Below, in pieces: positions 1-8,265 of a DNA stretch of 46,776 bases (the stretch's first letter is position 1; every line of letters begins with the position of its first letter). Position numbers and translations under genes: made by a program. The notes beneath the pieces were generated by a model. The model was not told where the DNA came from. It was given only the letters and a program-made list of their open reading frames with translations, and made no database searches. Origin of the DNA: Phycisphaerae bacterium (lineage in GTDB: Bacteria > Planctomycetota > Phycisphaerae > Sedimentisphaerales > Anaerohalosphaeraceae); assembly GCA_012517095.1 (NCBI GenBank), contig JAAYVQ010000157.1, positions 1 through 46,776 on the forward strand. Reading direction: 5' to 3'.

Positions 1-732
1 AATGGCGGCTGGGCTACGGACGAAGTCATCATTCGAGATCGAATCGATTTCTTAAACCGGCATGGAATGGACAGATTGAAGATAAGCTGGGATCCATTTC
101 ATGCGGAGTTTATCGATATTCAGACGGTCCGGCGACTGGTGGACATCGCGCGAGAAATGTTGGGAAATCCGCGCGTCTTGGTCCGATGGGAACCCTATCT
201 CCATCGCTCGATTGAACCTCAATCATGCAACCCTCACATCGTAAGCCGCGAATTGTCAACGACCGTAGCGGAGTACCCGATTCGTTTTACCGGCCGGGCC
301 GGAGGCGATTTGGCGAATGGGTTCGCTTCCTCTACGGTGGGGGAACTTCAATCCCATCGATGTCTGGAAACATTTCTGTCCGCCAAAGGCGTGCATATCG
401 ATCCTTTCGGGAATCTCTTCAGCGGACTTTGCAGCGGTATCATCATCGGCAATGTCGATCAAGAGAACCTGGATGATATTTGGAAAAGATTCGATCCGAA
501 CAGATCGGATTTGATCGGTCTTCTGTGCCATGAAGGTCCCTGCGGATTGTTACCTGACGCCCTTGCACAAGGGTACTTGCCGAGGCCGTTGTATGCCGGG
601 AAATGTCACTTATGTACCCATCTCCGGCAGTTTTTTTTTGACAAAGGCCGGGATTGGTCGATAATTGGACCATCGGACTGTTACGAGCAGCATCATCAGG
701 CACAGACAGGAGCAGATCTTGTCCACGAATGA
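1..732 (+). CDS. Radical SAM/SPASM-like protein, C-terminal part (5' end outside window)
   Basis: The frame is open from the first base, so this is the last 243 residues of a longer protein; the first internal ATG at 67 is not the true start. The N-terminal part has the look of the second half of a radical SAM barrel (DRIDFLNRHGMDRLKISWD). The second half has an auxiliary-cluster-like region: HIDPFGNLFSGLCSG, then an IGN turn, a tryptophan followed by KRF, LLCHEGPCG, and a closing GKCHLCTHLRQFFF with a CxxC pair. That order (a 'DPxG' strand, C, 'IGN', 'IW', then CxxC) is typical of SPASM-type proteins. The CxxxCxxC cluster motif would lie upstream and cannot be seen. The stop overlaps the start of the kinase gene, so the two are probably co-translated. 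The substrate is unknown. Confidence 0.7.
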   Translation, partial: NGGWATDEVIIRDRIDFLNRHGMDRLKISWDPFHAEFIDIQTVRRLVDIAREMLGNPRVLVRWEPYLHRSIEPQSCNPHIVSRELSTTVAEYPIRFTGRAGGDLANGFASSTVGELQSHRCLETFLSAKGVHIDPFGNLFSGLCSGIIIGNVDQENLDDIWKRFDPNRSDLIGLLCHEGPCGLLPDALAQGYLPRPLYAGKCHLCTHLRQFFFDKGRDWSIIGPSDCYEQHHQAQTGADLVHE

Positions 733-1951
733 CACGACAGGGTTTGATACATTATTCGGCCGTATGGCCGTCGAGCAGAGACTCTGTACGGAGGAAGAGC
801 TGCAACGGTGTCAGGATGAGGCAAAACAGCGACAGGCCTCTGATCCCACCTCGGTCGAATACCTCCTGATTCATCACCAGTTCATCACCAAAAATCAGGC
901 CCATCGCCTGCGATCGAGTATCCGTGACAGCAAGGACGCCACCAGTCAGATTCCCGGATACAAAGTCATCAACAAGCTTGGATCCGGAGCGATGGCCGTG
1001 GTTTATAAAGCCAAACAGATCAGCTTAGATCGGGTCGTGGCCATCAAGGTATTGCCGAAACGATTCAGTGAAAAACCCGACTACATTCGCCGGTTTTTCC
1101 AGGAAGGGAAAATCGCCGCCAAACTTAATCACAACAACATTGTACAGGCCATCGATGTCGGCGAGGCCGGCGGCGTGTATTATTTTGTAATGGAATATGT
1201 CGAAGGCAAGACGCTCTACGACGACTTATCCAAAGGCAAGATCTTCCTTGAAAGCGAGGCCCTGGACATCATCATCCAACTTGCCCACGCCTTGCAGCAC
1301 GCCCACGCTCAGGGCTTGATCCACCGCGATGTCAAACCCAAGAATGTCATGATCAACATGGAAGGCGTGGTCAAACTGGCGGATATGGGTCTGGCCCGCG
1401 AAACGGCCGATATCAAGGCGGCTCGGAATGAGCAGGGCAAGGCCTTCGGAACCCCGTATTATATTTCGCCTGAGCAGATTCGCGGGGAACTGGATATCGA
1501 TGGACGATCGGATATCTATTCCCTCGGCGCGACCCTCTATCACATGGTAACCGGCCGGGTGCCGTTCGACGCATCAACACCCGCGGAAGTCATGCGCAAA
1601 CATCTCAAGGAACCCCTCGTTCCACCGGATCACCTCAATACCCTCTTGTCGGCGGGAATTTCCGAGGTCATCGAGGTCATGATGGCCAAGAATCGGCAGG
1701 ATCGTTACTCCAATGTGGAAGAACTGTTGTTGGATCTGGAAGCGATTCGCAATGGACAATCTCCGTTGCGCGCCCGGCAGAAATTCAACCTGCAGGCCCT
1801 TGAACAACTCGAACAGGGGGAGACGGTGGACATGGAGACCAAGGATTCCTCCGTTGTTCCGGCCGAGACGGTTACCCGATATCGGGTGACTTTGGTGTTT
1901 TTGGTCGCCGTTGTCGTCGTATTGATTCTGGTCATCTTGGCTTTACTGTAG
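719..1951 (+). CDS. Membrane-anchored Ser/Thr protein kinase (Hanks type)
   Basis: I chose the TTG at 719 (410 aa) because an AGGAG lies at 708-712, six bases upstream; an in-frame ATG at 665 has no such site and lies deeper in the preceding gene. Residues 1-75 form a small helical region (FGRMAVEQRLCTEEELQRC) of a kind seen before kinase domains in planctomycetes. The kinase domain runs from about 81 to 345: glycine loop LGSGAMAVVYKA (87-98), VAIK with K110, catalytic loop HRDVKPKN with D204, a DMG at 222-224 in place of DFG, and SPEQ at 250-253. Residues 390-410 are one hydrophobic C-terminal membrane helix, so the kinase faces the cytoplasm. There is no extracellular sensor domain. It overlaps the radical SAM gene by 14 bases. 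The phosphorylated target cannot be read from the sequence. Confidence 0.93.
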   Translation: MSTNDTTGFDTLFGRMAVEQRLCTEEELQRCQDEAKQRQASDPTSVEYLLIHHQFITKNQAHRLRSSIRDSKDATSQIPGYKVINKLGSGAMAVVYKAKQISLDRVVAIKVLPKRFSEKPDYIRRFFQEGKIAAKLNHNNIVQAIDVGEAGGVYYFVMEYVEGKTLYDDLSKGKIFLESEALDIIIQLAHALQHAHAQGLIHRDVKPKNVMINMEGVVKLADMGLARETADIKAARNEQGKAFGTPYYISPEQIRGELDIDGRSDIYSLGATLYHMVTGRVPFDASTPAEVMRKHLKEPLVPPDHLNTLLSAGISEVIEVMMAKNRQDRYSNVEELLLDLEAIRNGQSPLRARQKFNLQALEQLEQGETVDMETKDSSVVPAETVTRYRVTLVFLVAVVVVLILVILALL

Positions 1952-1979
1952 AGAGGACCCTGACACTTGAGGGTATCCC

Positions 1980-1995
1980 TGCCGACGGATCGGCA
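1980..1995 (+). repeat. Perfect 6-bp hairpin between the kinase and phosphotransferase genes
   Basis: TGCCGA and TCGGCA flank a CGGA tetraloop in the 86-base gap between the two genes. No T-run follows, so it is not a normal intrinsic terminator. It could stabilise or process the message. Confidence 0.4.
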
Positions 1996-2037
1996 AGGCC
2001 GTTTATCCTTCAGCATCAACCCAAGGACTCAAGCCGT

Positions 2038-3084
2038 ATGCCTCGAGGCGGAGCCCATTTTGATAACCGAGAACTGGATAAAGTTCTGAGTCATTATCGG
2101 CTCGGAATGATTTATCACAACGAACCCCTCAGCGCCGGGAATCAGCGCTCCCCCAAACGGCTACTGGTCACCAGCCGGGGTCGATTTATCCTCAAGCGTC
2201 GCAGTCCGGGTAAAGACGATCTGTACCATGTCGCGTTTGCTCACGCGATCCAGCGTCATCTGTCCTCCAAAGGAATGCCGGTCGCAGGCCTGGTTCCACT
2301 GCCGGATATGACCACGGCCTTATCCGTCGATGGGCATACGTACGAGGTATTTGAATTCGTCAACGGAAGTCGTTGCGATGGATCCGTAGAGGCGATTCTT
2401 GACGCCGGCAGGACACTGGCCCGGTTTCACCAGACGCTATCGGATTTTGCCTGTAACTGGACGCTCCTTCGCAGAACCTGCCACGACTCCGAATTGGTTC
2501 GGGGGGATATTCAGTCGATTCGGGGAAATGAATGGACCCCTCCTCCGGCACCCCAAAGCGTCGTCGATATCGCCCAACAATTGATGCTCTACTACAATCG
2601 TTCGAGTTCAACCGTCAACCTGCTGGGATACGATCAATGGCCCGAACAAATCGTCCATAGCGACTGGCATCCCGGAAATCTCTTGTTTGAAAACCATCGA
2701 GTCTCCTGCATTCTCGACTTCGATTCGGTCAAACTCGGTCCCGCCGTTCTGGATGTGGCCAACGGAGCATTGCTGTTCTCGATCGTCGGAGACCGTCCGA
2801 ATCCCAAAGACTGGTCCCCCTACCTGGATCAGGCAAAAATGGGGTACTTTCTCGAAGGATATGAACAATTCGGGTCGCTTCCCGAAAATATGCTCAGTGC
2901 AATCCCCGATCTGATGATCGAATTGCTGATCGCGGAAGCCGCCCGCCCGATCGCAGCCACCGGTCATTTCGGCCATCTATCCGGAATGGATTTTCTCCAG
3001 ATGATCCTGCGCAAATGCGAGTGGATCGATGACAATCGATCGAGTCTAAGGGAGGTTATTTTTCACGGAAAGGACTCGGCATGA
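2038..3084 (+). CDS. Aminoglycoside phosphotransferase (APH)/homoserine-kinase-II-like fold kinase
   Basis: The protein (348 aa) is a soluble ATP-dependent small-molecule kinase of the APH superfamily. The N-lobe has the strand 'LLVTSRGRFILKRR' with the likely nucleotide-binding lysine. The C-lobe carries the Brenner-type catalytic loop HSDWHPGN at 207-214, with D209 as catalytic base, and the metal-binding ILDFD at 225-229. These are the hallmarks of APH, CotS and ThrB2-type kinases. The real substrate (an amino alcohol, sugar, homoserine or other) is open. It follows the Ser/Thr kinase by 86 bases and its stop overlaps the TetR start by four bases (ATGA), so the two are very probably co-translated. 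Drug resistance is unlikely from the context alone. Confidence 0.8.
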   Translation: MPRGGAHFDNRELDKVLSHYRLGMIYHNEPLSAGNQRSPKRLLVTSRGRFILKRRSPGKDDLYHVAFAHAIQRHLSSKGMPVAGLVPLPDMTTALSVDGHTYEVFEFVNGSRCDGSVEAILDAGRTLARFHQTLSDFACNWTLLRRTCHDSELVRGDIQSIRGNEWTPPPAPQSVVDIAQQLMLYYNRSSSTVNLLGYDQWPEQIVHSDWHPGNLLFENHRVSCILDFDSVKLGPAVLDVANGALLFSIVGDRPNPKDWSPYLDQAKMGYFLEGYEQFGSLPENMLSAIPDLMIELLIAEAARPIAATGHFGHLSGMDFLQMILRKCEWIDDNRSSLREVIFHGKDSA

Positions 3085-3593
3085 CATATCGCAATACCCA
3101 AACACGGGATCGGATTATTCGGATCGCCGCCGGGTTATTCGGATCGCACGGTTGGCAAGCCACTACGCTGGACGATATCTTATCCGCGGCCGGCATCACC
3201 AAAGGGGCCTTCTATCATTATTTCACGGGAAAACAAGCCCTTTGTGAGGCCAGCATCAATCAGGCCGTTTCCGAGGTCCAATGGCTGATTCGATCCATAG
3301 ATTTTCAACAATCGGCTCGAAATTCCTCCGATTCTATATCGCTCTGGATTGAGGCGTTTAACCGTTCAGAACAAAGAACCTGGTTTCGGTTCCTGGTTCG
3401 ATTATCGTCTGACTCAACCGAATCGTATCCCTCCATTCATGCCCGGCTGGGGCATTTCTGGAACGAATTTCATCGGGATCTCCTTTCGCTTTGTTCCCAT
3501 AACGACAAAACGGAGAACCCGATCGGTACGAAGGACCTTATTTTCCGGATGGCGGGTTCGATAGTGTTGGAACGATATTTATCCGAAGAATAG
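3081..3593 (+). CDS. TetR/AcrR family transcriptional regulator
   Basis: The protein has 170 residues. Residues 6-52 form a canonical TetR helix-turn-helix: RDRIIRIAAGLF, then TTLDDILSAAGITKGAFYHYF and a conserved K/ALCEA segment. The rest is an all-helical ligand-binding domain (about 60-170) with no recognisable subfamily signature. The C-terminus is somewhat short for the family, where about 190-210 residues is usual. The start ATG overlaps the stop of the preceding kinase gene in an ATGA, implying translational coupling. A TetR protein coupled to a small-molecule kinase suggests control of its own operon by the kinase substrate or product; this is inference. No operator palindrome was found in the gap before this cluster because the 5' end lies outside the window. 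Confidence 0.9.
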   Translation: MTYRNTQTRDRIIRIAAGLFGSHGWQATTLDDILSAAGITKGAFYHYFTGKQALCEASINQAVSEVQWLIRSIDFQQSARNSSDSISLWIEAFNRSEQRTWFRFLVRLSSDSTESYPSIHARLGHFWNEFHRDLLSLCSHNDKTENPIGTKDLIFRMAGSIVLERYLSEE

Positions 3594-3639
3594 GCGGAAT
3601 ATTCGGGAGAACATTTGTTGCCGTCAATCGACGGATTTT

Positions 3640-3668
3640 TTGACAATTTTCGGCGAGAAGGATAAAAT
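3640..3668 (+). promoter_or_regulatory. Sigma70-type promoter for the 3712 gene
   Basis: TTGACA at 3640-3645, a 17-base spacer, and TAAAAT at 3663-3668. Transcription would start near 3675 and give a leader of about 37 bases. The element excludes the longer reading frame that begins at 3640, since that start would be inside the promoter. Confidence 0.85.
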
Positions 3669-3711
3669 CATCGTATCAATAGATAACAGACTGTGGTTTG
3701 GAGCATGGACG

Positions 3712-4899
3712 ATGGTTCGTTGGGTGGGATGGATTCTGGCGGTATTCCTGACGGTGGAAATCACCGTAGCGGATACCTTTGTTCCCCGCTCGGGTGGACC
3801 TGCCCTTCATGGTTATATCACCAGTCAAACAGAAGGTCAGAAAACGGTTGTTGTCACTCCGGACCACGGGATTCTGTCTTTGGATATGGCCGACTACAAA
3901 ATTCAGCGGGATAGCCAGGGTCGGCAATCGCATGTGGCGCTGATTTCCATACCGGGGGAAATCGAACTGGAGATGGAAACGACCGCATTTGAGAAGGCCG
4001 TGATGGAAGAGGCGAATCGCGGCCCTTTGTGTCTCGTTGTTGAAATCGATTCTCCCGGCGGTCGAGTGGATCTGGTCAAACGAATGTGTTCGGTCCTCTC
4101 GTCGGTCAACTTTTGTCCGACGGTGGCCTACATTCGTGGTGGCAAGCATGGTGGCGCCTATTCCGGCGGAGCCGTGGTGGCCCTGGCCTGTCAGAAGGTC
4201 TTCATGGCCAAAAATACGGCTATCGGCTCAGCCAGCATGGTTATTCTTTCCGAAGGAAGCGGCCCGTTGGATCTGAAGAAGGTTCTTGGGGAAGATGTGG
4301 GGGAGAAGATGAATTCGGCATGGCGAAATTATGTCGGCTCCCTGGCCGAACTGAACAATCGTCCGGGCCTTCTGGCCAAGGCAATGGTTGATAAGGATAT
4401 CGTTGTCGTCGAGATCGACAAAAACGGCAAACGAGAATTCGTCGAGTCCTTTAACCAGCAGGCCGGGGATAAGGTCGTCAAGACCTGGTCTCGAAAAGGT
4501 TCGCTTTTGACCCTGACAGCCCTGGAAGCCGTTCAAACCGGAATCGCTGACGGGATCGCAGGTTCCCGGGATGAATTACTCCAGGCCGTTAAGATTCCTC
4601 CAGTCCCGATCCAGGAAAACGGTCGGATCGCAGAAACCCGTAAACAATACGAGGGCATCCTGAAACGATTTAAGAAGATTAACGATTCCCTGGACCTCAG
4701 GGTTCAACAGTTGAACTCCTTCGCCAACACCGTTCCTCGGGCTCAGATTCTCAAGACCTATCAAGGAGTGCTTCAGGAAATCCGGGCCTTGATCCGCATG
4801 GTTCAGACATGCCCCGATCTTCCCTATTCGGAAGATGAACTGAAGGCGGTATTAAACACGGTCCAGGCCCAGTACGACGCAGTTCGAATGACCCGATAA
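3712..4899 (+). CDS. Exported ClpP/SppA/NfeD-fold serine protease-like protein
   Basis: The start at 3712 has GGAG at 3700-3703 and a proper signal peptide (MVRWVGWILAVFLTVEITVADTF); it lies after the promoter. The 395-residue protein has the crotonase-like fold of NfeD N-domains and SppA: VEIDSPGGRVD (oxyanion region), IRGGKHGGAYSGG with S151 as the expected nucleophile, GSASM, and EKMNSAWRNYVGSLAE with K199 as the expected general base, followed by the family-typical LLAKAMVDKD. A C-terminal segment (about 290-395) is helical and probably coiled coil. Unlike true NfeD proteins there are no C-terminal membrane helices or OB domain. The expected location is periplasmic or secreted. It is followed after 41 bases by a paralogue, and the two probably form an operon. 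Confidence 0.75.
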   Translation: MVRWVGWILAVFLTVEITVADTFVPRSGGPALHGYITSQTEGQKTVVVTPDHGILSLDMADYKIQRDSQGRQSHVALISIPGEIELEMETTAFEKAVMEEANRGPLCLVVEIDSPGGRVDLVKRMCSVLSSVNFCPTVAYIRGGKHGGAYSGGAVVALACQKVFMAKNTAIGSASMVILSEGSGPLDLKKVLGEDVGEKMNSAWRNYVGSLAELNNRPGLLAKAMVDKDIVVVEIDKNGKREFVESFNQQAGDKVVKTWSRKGSLLTLTALEAVQTGIADGIAGSRDELLQAVKIPPVPIQENGRIAETRKQYEGILKRFKKINDSLDLRVQQLNSFANTVPRAQILKTYQGVLQEIRALIRMVQTCPDLPYSEDELKAVLNTVQAQYDAVRMTR

Positions 4900-4940
4900 A
4901 TGAAACATGAGATGATACGATCAAATATAGGAGAATTCCA

Positions 4941-6455
4941 ATGAATCGAAACATCCTTTTCCATGCGGTTTGGATCGTGACTTTGGGGTGCATGGCCTTC
5001 GGAGACACTTTCACCCATCGAACCGACGGCAAGATTTTTCATGGTTACCCCACGCAAAAAACCAACCGCCAGCAAACGATGGTCTTTAATTCCGAGGCCA
5101 ACAAATACGAACCGGTCAACCTGGCCGAATATGATATCGTGTACAACAAGGAGGGACGCAAGAATATCGTCAGCGTCATTCCCATTCAATCGCCGGAAAT
5201 CCTGATTTCCGAAGCCGTCGCGCGGGAAGTGGCAGATCAGATCATCACGGCCTCCAACAACGGCCCGCGCATGATTCTGATCGACATCGACAATCCCGGC
5301 GGCAACGGAGAATACATGAAGATCGTCAGTTCGGCCATCTCGGGCACTTCGAATTGCCCTGTGGTCGCGTATATCAGCGGCGAGAAATACGGAGGCGCAT
5401 ACTCGGCGGCGGCACTTCTGACCTTGTCGTGCAAAAAGATTTTTATGGCCCCCGATGCGGTTCTGGGAGCAGTATGCCCGATCGTCATTCCATCGTCCAG
5501 TAATCTGACATCCGAATCGGACGCTTATCAATTGTTCAGTCCTCCCACTCTGGGGGCTTACCGAAGCTATGCCGCATCTCTTGCCCGCCAGTCGGGACGC
5601 AATGAGACGCTGGCCATGGCGATGGTTGATCCCGAATTGGAGGTGGTCGAGGTGAAAGGAACAGACGGAAAACAATCGTTCATCGACCGACGAGATCGTC
5701 AACCAACAGAAACAATCATCCGTTCCTGGACGCGGATCAATCAAGCCGACGAAACGACTCAGGCCAAGCCAACCGCCAGTCAGATCGCTGCCGGTCGACT
5801 TTCGTTAACCGCACAGGACGCCGCGGCTTCTAAAATGATCGATGGCATCGCCGCTTCGGCCGCGGATATCCTCAAGACGATGGAGACGGCCGACGCCCAG
5901 ATCGCCGAAAATCGCGGCATCGACCAAGTGATTCGGCGATTCAAGGCCAATCAGAAAACCGTGAATTCGGCGTTAGCCAATATTGAAATTCTCCAGAAGA
6001 GGGCTGACGATTTACAGAAAAATATTTCGGATGTCGAAGAACAAGTACGGACTGGAACCATGACACGGGAATACAATCGCGGAAACACCGATTACCAGTT
6101 CGGCTATACCCGGTCGGGTTCCCAATATCGTCGGCAGGATTATAATCGCGACCAGGATCTGCGACGAAACGATTTATACAACGATCGAAATCGGCGACCC
6201 TACGGTCTCCGCGAGGGTGAACGGATTACGGCGGATCTGCCGGCGATGCCGATAGGTCCGATGATCACGGAACTCAATGACATCCTGATTAACCTGACAC
6301 GGGAATATCGGCGTGTCATTTCCCTGGCCCAGCGGTATCCCGGTACGCTGCCTCCGGATATTACCATCCCTGCCCTGCAACAGAAACTGGACACGGCAAC
6401 CGCATTGCAGAATGATATCCGCCGCCGATATTATGATCCTGGATTGATGCGATAA
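4941..6455 (+). CDS. Exported ClpP/SppA/NfeD-fold paralogue, probably lacking the catalytic lysine
   Basis: The start is supported by AGGAG at 4930-4934 and a signal peptide ending ...CMAFGDTF. The 504-residue protein aligns along its first 300 residues with the upstream gene (DIDNPGGNGEY, GEKYGGAYSAA with S155, KKIFMAPDAVLGA, and YRSYAASLARQSGRN...AMAMVDPE). At the place of the upstream K199 the sequence reads SPPTLGA, with no lysine, so it may be proteolytically inactive. Residues about 380-440 form an insertion rich in Arg, Tyr, Asn and Asp (YNRDQDLRRNDLYNDRNRRPYG) that looks disordered. The C-terminus (440-504) is helical and ends in RRRYYDPGLMR. It probably works with the upstream protein, for example as a hetero-oligomer partner or substrate binder; that is inference. 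Confidence 0.7.
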   Translation: MNRNILFHAVWIVTLGCMAFGDTFTHRTDGKIFHGYPTQKTNRQQTMVFNSEANKYEPVNLAEYDIVYNKEGRKNIVSVIPIQSPEILISEAVAREVADQIITASNNGPRMILIDIDNPGGNGEYMKIVSSAISGTSNCPVVAYISGEKYGGAYSAAALLTLSCKKIFMAPDAVLGAVCPIVIPSSSNLTSESDAYQLFSPPTLGAYRSYAASLARQSGRNETLAMAMVDPELEVVEVKGTDGKQSFIDRRDRQPTETIIRSWTRINQADETTQAKPTASQIAAGRLSLTAQDAAASKMIDGIAASAADILKTMETADAQIAENRGIDQVIRRFKANQKTVNSALANIEILQKRADDLQKNISDVEEQVRTGTMTREYNRGNTDYQFGYTRSGSQYRRQDYNRDQDLRRNDLYNDRNRRPYGLREGERITADLPAMPIGPMITELNDILINLTREYRRVISLAQRYPGTLPPDITIPALQQKLDTATALQNDIRRRYYDPGLMR

Positions 6456-6605
6456 CTGGCCAATTGAGTGCAGAAATTTCCGATCTGATCGCAGGCAGTC
6501 GCGTCCGATAACTCAGTTCGGCCGGCCCCGGAATCGAGGAAAATCGCTAATCCCCGAGTGCTCGGATATTTTGTATCGTTTCAATAGAGCATTCGGAGGA
6601 TTTCT

Positions 6606-6932
6606 GTGCCCGAAACCGAACACGGACAACTCTTTCTTCTCCTGTATGAGAATGCGATTCGATACCTGAATCAGGCCGTTGAATGTTGGCGTCTCGAATC
6701 CTCGGGGCAAGCCGTTGATTTGTTGCGACGAGCGGCCGATATCCTGCGAGAACTGGATGCAGGAGTGGACTTGTCCAGCGGCCGACAAACCGCCTCCGAT
6801 CTTCATCGGATCTACGGTTTCCTGCTCGAACAACTTCAACAAGCGGAATTGACCGGAGATGCGTTCCTCCTTCGGGAAATTACCCGGCTTCTGGAAGAGC
6901 TCCATCAAAGCTGGAAGGTCATCGCCGGTTGA
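6606..6932 (+). CDS. fliS: Flagellar secretion chaperone FliS
   Basis: The GTG start at 6606 is set by GGAGGA at 6595-6600. The 108-residue, all-helical protein matches FliS along its length: LLLYENAIRYLNQAVE (helix 1), LLRRAADILRELDAGVD, LHRIYGFLLEQLQQAEL and ITRLLEELHQSW, which mirror the family's 'LYDGAIRFL', 'II.EL...LD', 'LY.YM...L' and 'L..LR.AW'. FliS binds the disordered C-terminus of flagellin in the cytoplasm, keeps it monomeric and hands it to the FlhA export gate. No flagellin, FliD or FlaG gene is next to it, which is unusual because fliS normally follows fliD. It sits between the protease-like pair and a convergent metalloprotease gene. Confidence 0.85.
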   Translation: MPETEHGQLFLLLYENAIRYLNQAVECWRLESSGQAVDLLRRAADILRELDAGVDLSSGRQTASDLHRIYGFLLEQLQQAELTGDAFLLREITRLLEELHQSWKVIAG

Positions 6933-6961
6933 AACGAGATTGCCGTTGGATTTCTTTTGCC

Positions 6962-8164
6962 TCAGGGAACATCGATCCCCACGATCCAGGGATTGTCGGA
7001 CAACACCCGAACATTCGACGGAGCAAGCTGAAGGACCGAACTGGGAATCGGCTGGTTCCCTTCCAACGGCATAAATAAGTGGTTGATGTGGTCAAATCCC
7101 CTCTCCATCAGATCCGTCGCTACGCCCGAATGCGACAGGCCCAAAACATGACCCAATTCATGCAATGAAGCCCCCAGACCCGTCGTAAAGTTTGCCCAGA
7201 AGGTCCCCCGGAGGGCGCTATCATCATAGAGGCCGAAATCCGACACGACGCGCACATCGGAAAACCGAGTCGCGATTTCATCCGGCGATTGCGGCCATGT
7301 ATGCAGATTCCCGCTGCCATAGAGAGCCAGATTTCCTCCTCCCAGTGCGGTATGGGCGATTACCTTTCGTGTGACGGGATCAAACCGGGTCATGGAGAGA
7401 AAGGCAAGATACTTTCGATCCATAAAAGACGGATCTGTTTTTTGCAGGTACTGGTAGAGTTCCAGCCAGATTTGCAATCCGGCCATCGTCTGGATCTGTC
7501 GGGTGGTCAGGGGAAGACGGACGACACCGACATCGACGGAACCGTCGAAATTGGATTCCGGACAAAATGTCATTCGGGGTTGGCCGGCCATGAAAAGCAA
7601 TTCGGCAATGGCCGCTTGTTGCAGTCGGCCCGCCGTCGCGATTCGTCGCAGGGCGCTGGTTTGATCAGCCGGCTCGCCCGGAGGCGCCTGAAAGGAACCG
7701 TCTCCATCTGAAGACAGCACATAGAGAAATCGGAGCCGATGGGAGGTCTGGATTGGAACATGCCGGATTCGCAGTATCCTGTTGGGATGTCCCGGAGCCG
7801 AAATGCGAATTTCGTTGTCTCCCGGTTCGAGTTGGACGACCCCCCGATAGAACGACTCGGCCGTCGGCCAAATCCGGGATTGTGTGGGCACTGTCACGGT
7901 AACATGATCGGGCTTTCCCGTAGCCCTTCCGGACAAAATCAACAAGGGATAGCCGACGACTTCGCCGTCCGACAGGTTGGCGACTTCAATCAAGGGATTC
8001 CCATTCTCCGACAAAGAACCCGGCCCGACCGGTTTGGGTTCCGGCCTGGCGAGGATGGGGTTGGATTGTGGAACCGGATCGGAAGACTGGATGTACGGCC
8101 GAAGGCAATATCCGGCTGCAAGGGCCAGGAGGACGACTAAGAGCACAATCCAAAGACGCATCAT
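6962..8164 (-). CDS. Membrane-anchored matrixin/metzincin metalloprotease
   Basis: The N-terminus (MMRLWIVLLVVLLALAAGYCLRPY) is a signal anchor, so the bulk of the 400 residues is outside the cytoplasmic membrane. Residues 60-150 look like a beta-sandwich domain (NLSDGEVVGYPLLILSGRATG). The C-terminal domain carries the zinc site HELGHVLGLSH at 335-345 (H335, H339, H345, catalytic E336), followed by LMERG, whose M353 fits the metzincin Met-turn. Upstream there is the fold-typical DFGLYDDSALRG. Such proteins cleave extracellular peptides. Matrixin fits best; archaemetzincin is less likely because no further Cys zinc site follows. An unusual pair of palindromes sits just before the start codon. 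It may be the last gene read from the sugar operon, about 100 bases downstream of the cupin, but its function looks unrelated. Confidence 0.8.
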   Translation of the reverse strand: MMRLWIVLLVVLLALAAGYCLRPYIQSSDPVPQSNPILARPEPKPVGPGSLSENGNPLIEVANLSDGEVVGYPLLILSGRATGKPDHVTVTVPTQSRIWPTAESFYRGVVQLEPGDNEIRISAPGHPNRILRIRHVPIQTSHRLRFLYVLSSDGDGSFQAPPGEPADQTSALRRIATAGRLQQAAIAELLFMAGQPRMTFCPESNFDGSVDVGVVRLPLTTRQIQTMAGLQIWLELYQYLQKTDPSFMDRKYLAFLSMTRFDPVTRKVIAHTALGGGNLALYGSGNLHTWPQSPDEIATRFSDVRVVSDFGLYDDSALRGTFWANFTTGLGASLHELGHVLGLSHSGVATDLMERGFDHINHLFMPLEGNQPIPSSVLQLAPSNVRVLSDNPWIVGIDVP

Positions 8165-8166
8165 AG

Positions 8167-8200
8167 GGTCGAACCTTCGACCTCAATCAGGATTGAGGTC
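8167..8200 (-). promoter_or_regulatory. Two overlapping perfect palindromes before the metalloprotease gene
   Basis: The first palindrome is GGTCGAA-CC-TTCGACC at 8167-8182 (7-bp arms). The second is GACCTCAATC-AG-GATTGAGGTC at 8179-8200 (10-bp arms). They share 8179-8182, so as RNA hairpins they exclude each other. No T-run follows either one on the minus strand. They could be an alternative-fold leader, a stabilising 3' end for the upstream operon, or tandem operators. Confidence 0.6.
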
Positions 8201-8265
8201 TTGAGAATGAATCCGGACAAGAATACCGACTCGCACGGAAACTGGGGTAACAATCGCGTTTCGAA

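Noticed and set aside
3640-3711. Upstream extension of the protease-like gene from a TTG at 3640
   Set aside because: The TTG is the first half of the -35 box TTGACA, so transcription starts after it.
6504-6511. Sigma28-like -10 (TCCGATAA) before fliS
   Set aside because: The expected TAAA box 15 bases upstream is absent (CTGA instead). The same short string occurs at 43516 and 46507 near other genes.
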